The notes under the pieces were generated by a model. That model had not been told where the DNA came from, made no database searches, and saw only the letters and a program-made list of their open reading frames with translations. 5,247 nt of DNA, from contig URHH01000164.1 of the NCBI GenBank assembly GCA_900547615.1, forward strand, positions 1-5,247, written 5' to 3'. A program made the translations under genes and the position numbers. Positions 1 to 5,247 of this stretch are shown in pieces; the stretch's first letter is position 1; each line of letters opens with the position of its first letter. The DNA comes from an uncultured Blautia sp. (GTDB lineage Bacteria > Bacillota > Clostridia > Lachnospirales > Lachnospiraceae).

Positions 1-836
1 CTGTCCCAGTCATAACCCGGAATGGACTGCAGTTTTTCCAGTGCCCCCGTAAGAAGCGCCGGGTCTTCAATCCAGAATGTAATGCCATTTGCGTACTCTG
101 TCTTTTCCTGCCATACATCCCTCTGGACGTCCATACCGCTTTTTTCATCTACAAAAATATAATTGGAGAGAATCTCTGTCTCCGCTCTCTGTGGGGAAGT
201 ATTATCTGCCTCCGGGTCTACCTGAAAAATCCCCACAATCTCAAAATCATATGTATTGCCCACACCGGAACGCGCCCGCATGATCATCTCATCTGTCACA
301 GTTCCGGTAATCGTATCGCCTATGTTCAAGCCATTTGCTGCGGCAAGCTCTTCGGAAATGACAGCTTTTCCCGTATCCCCTCTTTGAATATGCTCGCCTT
401 CCGTAAGCTTTAATTTCCCTTCCGTAAACTCTCTTCCAAGAACGCTTTCCATACAGGAAACCATTCTCGCCGTATGGGCTTCTTCCTTTCCTTCTGATGT
501 AAATTTTCCCGGGATCAGGGAAAGTTCCTTCATGGAAAGAAAAAATGTATTTGTCCCGCTCCATTTCTTTGGATTTATTACTTCTGCAGCCGCTTCCCCA
601 AGCTCCGGCGTTACCAGATTTTCATCATCAAAGGTTCTTTCTACTGTAAGACAGGCATAAAACTGCTTTCGAAGCTCCTCAAGAGAATTTCCCACCGCAT
701 CTGTGAGGGTAATTCCCGCAAGCACCAAAACGGACAGGGTAAAAAAGATGCCCGCAAGAATCGCGCTTCTTGATTTCCTTCGTTTCAGATATAAAACAGC
801 ATGGTACAAAATTCCTTTTTCTTTATTCTTCTGCAT
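1..836 (-). CDS. MacB/FtsX-type ABC transporter permease, N-terminal part (permease A; 3' end outside window)
   Basis: This is the membrane subunit encoded directly after its ATPase; 278 residues are visible before the window edge, with no stop or frameshift in my hand translation. It begins MQKNKEKGILYHAVLYLKRR, a positively charged cytoplasmic start, followed by one membrane segment at about residues 24-46 (AILAGIFFTLSVLVLAGITL lies within it). The rest is the extracytoplasmic domain, with FTEGKLKLTEGEHI (137-150), ISEELAAANGLNIGDT (160-175) and FEIVGIF (198-204). The three C-terminal membrane segments expected for the family must lie beyond position 1. The ATG at 836 overlaps the ATPase gene by 14 bases and has GGAGG at 850-846, 9 bases upstream, suggesting coupled translation. 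It is a clear paralogue of permease B at the other end of the window. The substrate is unknown. Immunity to, or export of, a peptide made by the cluster is an inference from context. Confidence 0.94.
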   Translation of the reverse strand, partial: MQKNKEKGILYHAVLYLKRRKSRSAILAGIFFTLSVLVLAGITLTDAVGNSLEELRKQFYACLTVERTFDDENLVTPELGEAAAEVINPKKWSGTNTFFLSMKELSLIPGKFTSEGKEEAHTARMVSCMESVLGREFTEGKLKLTEGEHIQRGDTGKAVISEELAAANGLNIGDTITGTVTDEMIMRARSGVGNTYDFEIVGIFQVDPEADNTSPQRAETEILSNYIFVDEKSGMDVQRDVWQEKTEYANGITFWIEDPALLTGALEKLQSIPGYDWD

Positions 837-1467
837 ACTCCCCAACCTCCGCTGAAAAACGCTTATCCCTGTAAGTACATACTACATCAGCTTCCTTTGC
901 CAGCGCCGAAGAATGCGTTACCATAATGACGCATCTTCCTTCTTCATGGGCGCTTTTTTTCAAAAGCTCCATAATTCCCTTAGCCGTATCTTCATCAAGG
1001 TTTCCGGTTGGCTCATCTGCCAGAATCACCGGCTTATTGCTTGCGATTCCTCTTGCAATGGCAACTCTCTGCTGCTGCCCTCCGGAAAGCTTCAGCACGT
1101 TTCTGTTCCACAGCTCTCTGGAAAGCCCTACCTTTTCCAGCGCCTCCTCCACAGGAAGCTTTGCAGTCAACTCCACATTTTCTTTTACCGTCATATACTC
1201 GATCAGATTATATCCCTGAAAAATAAACGCCACATGATCCTGCCTGTGCTTATCAAGCCCATATTCTTTAATATCCGTTCCGTCATAAAGAATCTTTCCT
1301 TTTCTCGGACTGTCAAGCCCTCCCAGAAGAGAAAGCATGGTGGTCTTTCCACAGCCGGACTGCCCCAGAATGGCATACAGCTTCCCCTTTTCAAAATCAA
1401 GATTCACGTCCTCCAGAACTGTGTTGTAATCTGTGTAAGAATACATCATATCAACAATTTGTAACAT
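823..1467 (-). CDS. ABC transporter ATP-binding protein, MacB/LolD type
   Basis: This 214-residue stand-alone ATPase powers a MacB/FtsX-type permease. Motifs in order: A-loop region YSYTDY (9-14), Walker A GQSGCGKTT (35-43), Q-loop Gln84 in FIFQGYNLI, signature LSGGQQQRVAIARG (127-140), Walker B VILADEPTGNLD (147-158) with catalytic Glu152, and His185 in MVTHS. The FQ.YNL and DEPTGNLD signatures are characteristic of the LolD/MacB/FtsE group rather than of importers. The length is close to the usual 220-230. The ATG at 1467 lies 3 bases after the exporter stop and uses a GGAGG site placed inside the last exporter codons. The gene's end overlaps the start of permease A by 14 bases, so these two are the obvious partners. 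It could also serve permease B, whose own ATPase is not in the window. GC content is visibly higher than in the three upstream genes. Confidence 0.96.
   Translation of the reverse strand: MLQIVDMMYSYTDYNTVLEDVNLDFEKGKLYAILGQSGCGKTTMLSLLGGLDSPRKGKILYDGTDIKEYGLDKHRQDHVAFIFQGYNLIEYMTVKENVELTAKLPVEEALEKVGLSRELWNRNVLKLSGGQQQRVAIARGIASNKPVILADEPTGNLDEDTAKGIMELLKKSAHEEGRCVIMVTHSSALAKEADVVCTYRDKRFSAEVGEYAEE
846..850 (-). promoter_or_regulatory. Ribosome binding site for permease A, inside the ATPase gene
   Basis: GGAGG on the minus strand ends 9 bases before the ATG at 836. It lies within the last ATPase codons and supports the overlapping start, implying coupled translation of ATPase and permease. 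Confidence 0.8.
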
Positions 1468-1470
1468 AGC

Positions 1471-3117
1471 TTATTCCTCCCATTTTATGATTCTGCCATT
1501 TTTTATTTCATATATTTTATCACATTTTTTTGTATACTCTAACTGATGAGTGATTAAAATGACCAGTCTGTCTCCTAACATCTCTAATCCTTTTGTAAAA
1601 AACCATTCTTCCGATTCTCTATCTAAATTAGAAGTACATTCATCAAAAATAAAAATCGGAGCCGGATGAAGCATCGCCCGAAGAAATGCAAGTTTCTGCT
1701 TTTCCCCTCCTGACAAATTGGTACTGTCCACTCCTACAAGGGTATCTAAACCGTCTGGAAAATGTGTCAAAAGTTCTTCCATTCCAGCTACAGAAAATAC
1801 AGCTTTCAGTTCTTCCTCCCCGTATTTCCCCTCATAATCCAGATTTTTTCGAATCGTTTCCTGAAATAGATAAGGAAACTGAGAGACAACAGAAAAAAGA
1901 GAGCGGTATTCTGTCAAAACAATATCCTCTGCTTCCTGTCCATTTATAACAATCATTCCGCTGTCCGGCTGAAAAAAACGAAGCAAAATCTGAATCAATG
2001 TGCTTTTTCCACTTCCATTCTCCCCTATGATAGCGATTTTTTGTCCGCGGTATAACTTCATTGACACATCTCGCAGAACACTCTTTCCATCGTATCCAAA
2101 ACAAACTTTACACAGTTCCAGAAAATGAAACTCCTGTTGGAGAGTTTTCCCCTTCTGTGGCTCTGTTTCCAGGCGCCAGAATTCTTCAAGTCTCCGAAAT
2201 GAAGGGCGGATCTGGGCAATGATCATTTTAATGTTCATAAGCATGGAAATAGGTCCTGTTACATTTCCACTGTAAGAAATAAAAGCAAGAACACTTCCCA
2301 TGCTCATAGAGCCATTGCAGACAAAGAAACCACCTAAAAGGTAATAAATCCCTGTCATAATTCCCTGTATTCCCGTTTCCACTGTCATATTGCATATGTC
2401 GAGGAAGCTGATCTTCTGTTGTTGATGCAGCAGTTCTTTTTTATACCTGGAAAAACACTGTTCTTCTGTTTCATAACGATTTTGAAGCTTTACCTCCCGA
2501 ATCCCGGTAATCCGGTCGGACATCCAGGCATAGAAACTCTGATTTCTTTTAATATAATCCTGAAAAAAATGTTCTTTTTTTCTGCTTAATATCTGTAAAA
2601 GTAAAAATTTTACCGGAATACACGCAAGAATACAAAAAGCCATTTTCCAGTTAATATAAAACAGCCCGATAAAACCGCTGATAATGCGAAGTGTATACGT
2701 AAACATATACAAAATCCCTTTGTCCAGCAGCATTCCCGCGCTTTCAATATCCATATTCAACTGATTGATGATCTCTGTACTATTCTGTTTGGTAAACTGA
2801 TCCATTTTCAGACGGAGTATTTTCTGGAATGCCTGCACATGCAGCTTATGAAGTACATCATTACGTACTCTGAGCAACAGCCAGTCCTGAAGCGCTTCCA
2901 AAGCCTGGACAGCTATGATAAGAGCAATTAAAATGCAGGCGTATGTACAGATGGCTCGATAATTTTTCTGAATAAGACCGCTGTCTGTAAGCTTCTGCAC
3001 AACCAGAGGGTGAAAAAAGCTCTCCACCATACACAACATACAGGCTCCCAACATCACAATTAAAGCTGCTGTATGCTTTTTCATAATCTGTAAAATCTGC
3101 TTTAAAACATACTTCAT
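1471..3117 (-). CDS. Fused ABC exporter half-transporter (membrane domain plus ATPase), peptide/lipid export type
   Basis: This 548-residue protein has the type IV exporter layout and should act as a homodimer in the cytoplasmic membrane. Numbered from the ATG at 3117, about six hydrophobic segments lie near residues 16-35, 54-73, 135-155, 158-178, 246-267 and 272-292. The ATPase domain follows: A-loop Tyr342 (FGYDG), Walker A GENGSGKST (365-373), Q-loop Gln413 (VVSQFPYLF), signature LSGGE (468-472), Walker B IFIFDE with catalytic Glu493, and His524 (ITHQ). All motifs are intact. There is no N-terminal C39 peptidase domain, so it does not cut leader peptides itself, which fits with the separate S8 peptidase encoded immediately upstream. 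I chose ATG 3117 over a TTG at 3156: the TTG would overlap the peptidase gene by 31 bases, whereas the ATG sits 5 bases after a GAGGG site and 8 bases after the upstream stop. Substrate identity is inferred from context; multidrug or lipid export cannot be excluded. Confidence 0.92.
   Translation of the reverse strand: MKYVLKQILQIMKKHTAALIVMLGACMLCMVESFFHPLVVQKLTDSGLIQKNYRAICTYACILIALIIAVQALEALQDWLLLRVRNDVLHKLHVQAFQKILRLKMDQFTKQNSTEIINQLNMDIESAGMLLDKGILYMFTYTLRIISGFIGLFYINWKMAFCILACIPVKFLLLQILSRKKEHFFQDYIKRNQSFYAWMSDRITGIREVKLQNRYETEEQCFSRYKKELLHQQQKISFLDICNMTVETGIQGIMTGIYYLLGGFFVCNGSMSMGSVLAFISYSGNVTGPISMLMNIKMIIAQIRPSFRRLEEFWRLETEPQKGKTLQQEFHFLELCKVCFGYDGKSVLRDVSMKLYRGQKIAIIGENGSGKSTLIQILLRFFQPDSGMIVINGQEAEDIVLTEYRSLFSVVSQFPYLFQETIRKNLDYEGKYGEEELKAVFSVAGMEELLTHFPDGLDTLVGVDSTNLSGGEKQKLAFLRAMLHPAPIFIFDECTSNLDRESEEWFFTKGLEMLGDRLVILITHQLEYTKKCDKIYEIKNGRIIKWEE
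1476..1480 (-). promoter_or_regulatory. Ribosome binding site for the MacB-type ATPase, inside the exporter gene
   Basis: GGAGG on the minus strand is formed by the final Trp-Glu-Glu codons of the exporter and stands 8 bases before the ATG at 1467. It fixes the ATPase start although the two genes are only 3 bases apart. Confidence 0.82.
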
Positions 3118-3122
3118 AAAAT

Positions 3123-3127
3123 CCCTC
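3123..3127 (-). promoter_or_regulatory. Ribosome binding site that decides the exporter start
   Basis: GAGGG on the minus strand overlaps the TGA stop of the S8 peptidase gene and lies 5 bases before the ATG at 3117. No comparable site precedes the alternative TTG at 3156, so the shorter exporter protein is preferred. Confidence 0.75.
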
Positions 3128-4205
3128 AGCTCAGTATTTGTATCAAAGTTTTGCAAATATCGTATTTTATATCAGAAGATACCGGCACTGCACATATAAA
3201 CCTCCCATCTCCATAAAATTCGATGTCTCTTTCTTTGCAAAAGACTTCCACATCATAGAAATTTTCTTTTTGTTCTATATTTTCTTCCTCATAAAAAGAA
3301 AGTAATAAAAAAACTCCAAGATAAGAATCCATATCTGCAAGCAGTTCCTGTCTGCGAGTACCATAACTGTTTTTGTTTAATATCTGAAAATGATTCCCGG
3401 AATCTTCTTCAACAAGTGCGGCTGCTTCCAGACGGAATTCCTTTGAAAATATAGATAGCAATACTTCTGGCGGAAAATACTTTTGGCTTCCATATATAGC
3501 AACAACAGGATTCTCGGAAGGCTTTCCCCAGGTTATGCGCTTAAAATCTGAAAAAGAAACTATTTGATTTTCTAACCATTTATCTGTTGTATCCCAGCCA
3601 TGTGCCTTAGCCCAGTTTATTAATTCTCCTGCTATAACTGGAACTGCATAACTGTTTCCACGCCAGTCTCCCCTTTTATTTGCACCTATCTTAATATTTA
3701 CTACATAGATTCTTTTTAAGATATTATGATACGCAATTCTGCACTCTCCCGGTTTCAAGCAATCCTGCCAGTCCATTGCTGCGCAGAATACTTCCGGATA
3801 AGCTCCGGGAAGTGTCAGCTTTCCCTCGTTACTTAAAGATGCCACTACCCGGATTTTTTTTTCTTTTATTTCCTGCATGACTGCTGTTAAAACAGATGCT
3901 TCAGAAAGATAAATAGTTCCCAAGCTTAAACAGATGATATTTATTTTCTCTCTGATGCAGCATTCCAAAGCCCTTTTTAAATCGTTCACAGGTACAGGTG
4001 TATTCCAGTTTTCTGTTATTCGTACATCAAAAAGCTCATAATCATTTGTACACTGTTCCAGAAGTCTGGCGCAGACTGTCCCATGTTCTCCTTCCGGAAT
4101 ATCATGTACCGTTGTTCCTTCATGAAGAATTAAAGTTTTCCTGATTCGCTCTGGATATAAAAGCGCCTGCCTGTCAATTCCCTCATCTACAATCGCAACT
4201 CTCAT
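3126..4205 (-). CDS. Subtilisin-family (S8) serine peptidase, cytoplasmic, with unrecognised C-terminal domain
   Basis: This 359-residue protein is a serine endopeptidase of the subtilisin clan. The catalytic set is readable: Asp7 in VAIVDEGID, His41 in HGTVCA, the substrate-binding strand SLG at 94-96, oxyanion Asn126 in SLSNEG, and Ser185 in GNSYAVP. The spacings (D-H 34, H-N 85, N-S 59) track those of subtilisin (32, 91, 66), so the triad is probably functional. The Ser motif departs from the usual GTSMAAP. There is no signal peptide or propeptide, because the first catalytic motif begins at residue 3; a cytoplasmic location is inferred. The catalytic part is compact, about 200 residues against about 275 in subtilisin. 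Residues 220-359 match no subtilase element I know; they open with the strand-like PVVAIYGS. The start ATG is preceded by AAGGA at 4219-4215, 9 bases away. The next gene, a peptide-type exporter, begins 8 bases after the TGA. Leader-peptide removal for a RiPP-like product is the likeliest job; protease activity is well supported, the substrate is not. Confidence 0.9.
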   Translation of the reverse strand: MRVAIVDEGIDRQALLYPERIRKTLILHEGTTVHDIPEGEHGTVCARLLEQCTNDYELFDVRITENWNTPVPVNDLKRALECCIREKINIICLSLGTIYLSEASVLTAVMQEIKEKKIRVVASLSNEGKLTLPGAYPEVFCAAMDWQDCLKPGECRIAYHNILKRIYVVNIKIGANKRGDWRGNSYAVPVIAGELINWAKAHGWDTTDKWLENQIVSFSDFKRITWGKPSENPVVAIYGSQKYFPPEVLLSIFSKEFRLEAAALVEEDSGNHFQILNKNSYGTRRQELLADMDSYLGVFLLLSFYEEENIEQKENFYDVEVFCKERDIEFYGDGRFICAVPVSSDIKYDICKTLIQILS

Positions 4206-4214
4206 GCTTTTAAT

Positions 4215-4219
4215 TCCTT
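4215..4219 (-). promoter_or_regulatory. Ribosome binding site for the S8 peptidase
   Basis: AAGGA on the minus strand lies in the 18-base gap after permease B and 9 bases before the ATG at 4205. It supports a start only six residues before the catalytic Asp, so no propeptide is encoded. Confidence 0.7.
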
Positions 4220-4223
4220 TTCA

Positions 4224-5247
4224 CTATTCGATCATAGACAACACCCGTATGGGTTCTAGTTTCAGTGTTTTCTTAATTACCGCATTTACACAAAAATAAA
4301 TTATGAGAATCATAACAATAAATACTATCAGAACAGTTCTAATATCTATTCTTGTGTTTAGTTCTTCAGGCGGCTCTACACCTGTTTTCTGGTTCTTTGC
4401 CATCTCTGAGGCTTTACTTTGTTCCCCACGGGCAATGGCTGCTTCAATTTCTTTCTCCGTATATACCTGCTGTTCCTTCTCCTGATGCACTGCCCCATAT
4501 ATCTGCTCGCCAATCACCGGAGTGACCGCAAAGCTCACAGCAAAAGCAAGAAGAAATGCAGTTATACCGATCAGCAGATGTTCCAACAAAAACTGCCTGC
4601 GGATTTCTTTTCCCGTGATTCCAAGTGACATCAAAATTCCTGTTTCACGGACACGCTTTTTCATGGAATGAGTAATTACCAATGACAAAAGCAAAATACT
4701 TGCTGCTAATATGACGCAAAGGCATACAAACATTATCTTTCTTACCGTATCGAGTGGTTTTACTGCATCTTTATACATGGAATCATCTTCTCGCAATTCG
4801 TAATACTGCCAGTCAATTCCCTCAAGACGGTTGACCTCTTTCATCACTTTATCAAGTTCTGCCGGGTTTTCTACATAAATTGTTGATACCCATAAAGACG
4901 GAGAATCTCCATAAATTTTATCCAAATCATAGCCTGTTTCGTTGTCTACGAGAATCCAGTTGTTCAGTATATCACATTCATTTGTATATTCGGTTACGAC
5001 TTGAGTATAAGTTGTTTCATAAATTCCTACAATTTTCGTTTCAATCAGTCCTAACGGTAAAGCGGGCAAACCAGTACCCAAAGTTAGTGAACTTGCCTGA
5101 ATTTTAAATGTATCTCCAATCTGTAAATTATTCCTTTCAGCAAACTCTTCCGAAACCAGAACAACGTGCTTATCTTCCGGTTCAATATGTCTTCCTTCTA
5201 TTAACTTGAAATTTCCATTTTGAAATTCTTTAAAATGTTCACTTTTT
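4224..5247 (-). CDS. MacB/FtsX-type ABC transporter permease, C-terminal part (permease B; 5' end outside window)
   Basis: This is the membrane subunit of an ABC transporter of the MacB/FtsX class, which couples cytoplasmic ATP hydrolysis to movement of an extracytoplasmic domain. The frame is open to the window edge, so the start is missing and 340 residues are visible; a TTG at 5081 is internal, because homologous sequence continues upstream of it. Visible residues 1-165 are the end of the extracytoplasmic domain, with KLIEGRHI, VSEEFAERN, LQIGDTF and IVGIY, all typical of the MacB periplasmic core. Three membrane segments follow at about 171-192, 223-245 and 304-324. Between the first two lies the cytoplasmic coupling segment KKRVRETGILMSLG. 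The protein ends in LEPIRVLSMIE, a usual ending for the family. A charged loop of about 57 residues separates the last two membrane segments. The TAG stop lies 18 bases before the S8 peptidase gene. Its partner ATPase is not visible upstream; it may lie beyond 5247 or be the one at 823-1467. The substrate is unknown, and a bacteriocin immunity or export role is inferred from the neighbours. Confidence 0.93.
   Translation of the reverse strand, partial: KSEHFKEFQNGNFKLIEGRHIEPEDKHVVLVSEEFAERNNLQIGDTFKIQASSLTLGTGLPALPLGLIETKIVGIYETTYTQVVTEYTNECDILNNWILVDNETGYDLDKIYGDSPSLWVSTIYVENPAELDKVMKEVNRLEGIDWQYYELREDDSMYKDAVKPLDTVRKIMFVCLCVILAASILLLSLVITHSMKKRVRETGILMSLGITGKEIRRQFLLEHLLIGITAFLLAFAVSFAVTPVIGEQIYGAVHQEKEQQVYTEKEIEAAIARGEQSKASEMAKNQKTGVEPPEELNTRIDIRTVLIVFIVMILIIYFCVNAVIKKTLKLEPIRVLSMIE

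Larger units (their letters stand above)
1..5247 (-). other. Probable single operon (both ends outside window)
   Basis: All five genes point the same way with junctions of 18, 8 and 3 bases and a 14-base overlap. No stem-loop followed by a T run fits between any two genes, and there is no room for an internal promoter outside coding sequence. The promoter should lie beyond 5247 and the terminator before position 1. An internal promoter inside coding sequence cannot be excluded, particularly near the composition change around 1470. Confidence 0.75.

Noticed and set aside
204..240. Possible frameshift or stop in permease A
   Set aside because: A first reading suggested a TAG after GIF, but recounting the run of five T on the minus strand restores the frame (GIFQVDPE), and it stays open to position 1.
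289..564. A 91-residue minus-strand open frame
   Set aside because: It is an out-of-frame shadow of permease A, Arg/Lys/Tyr-rich with no domain, and lies wholly inside that gene.
913..1464. A 183-residue plus-strand open frame and the shorter ones at 926-1219 and 1008-1226
   Set aside because: They lie antisense to the ATPase gene, whose every motif is intact; their composition is that of a reverse-strand shadow.
1832..2104. A 90-residue minus-strand open frame
   Set aside because: It is the exporter ATPase domain read in another frame, with no independent ribosome site or domain.
3118..3156. Longer exporter start at TTG 3156, adding 13 residues
   Set aside because: It would overlap the peptidase gene by 31 bases and lacks a good ribosome site, while ATG 3117 has GAGGG at the right distance.
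4206..4223. Promoter or terminator between permease B and the peptidase
   Set aside because: The gap is only 18 bases, is filled by a ribosome site, and holds no inverted repeat.
4224..5081. A complete 285-residue permease gene starting at TTG 5081
   Set aside because: The same frame continues to the window edge and encodes conserved MacB-domain sequence that aligns with permease A, so the TTG is an internal Leu codon.

Overview
The window is a densely packed, one-directional stretch of a low-GC Gram-positive genome. The AGGAGG-type ribosome sites, the stop/start overlaps and the families present suggest Clostridia, most plausibly a gut Lachnospiraceae-like organism. That placement is an inference from style; no marker gene is present. 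Everything real is on the minus strand, so transcription runs from position 5247 towards position 1. The five genes are separated by gaps of 18, 8 and 3 bases and then a 14-base overlap, so they are almost certainly one transcript. No promoter, terminator, RNA gene, mobile element or CRISPR array is visible, and no non-coding stretch is longer than about 20 bases.

In transcription order the genes are: (1) the C-terminal 340 residues of a MacB/FtsX-type ABC permease (4224 to beyond 5247, 'permease B'); (2) a 359-residue cytoplasmic subtilisin-family (S8) serine peptidase with an intact Asp/His/Asn/Ser catalytic set and an unrecognised C-terminal region of about 140 residues (3126-4205); (3) a fused membrane/ATPase half-transporter of the peptide- or lipid-exporter type (1471-3117); (4) a stand-alone MacB/LolD-type ATPase (823-1467); (5) the N-terminal 278 residues of a second MacB/FtsX-type permease (1-836, 'permease A'), which continues outside the window. 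Permease A appears nowhere as a complete open frame because it runs off the window edge; I translated it by hand and found it uninterrupted.

The combination of a leaderless cytoplasmic subtilase, an exporter with no built-in peptidase domain, and MacB-type ATPase/permease modules looks like the processing, export and self-protection part of a ribosomally made peptide (RiPP/bacteriocin-like) gene cluster. In that reading the peptidase trims a precursor peptide, the fused transporter exports it, and the MacB-type modules give immunity or assist export. No precursor peptide or modifying enzyme lies in the window, so this is inference. Two further points stand out. The two flanking permeases are clear paralogues. 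Base composition also shifts at about 1470, from roughly 50% GC on the left to the mid-to-upper 30s on the right, as if two modules of different origin had been joined.
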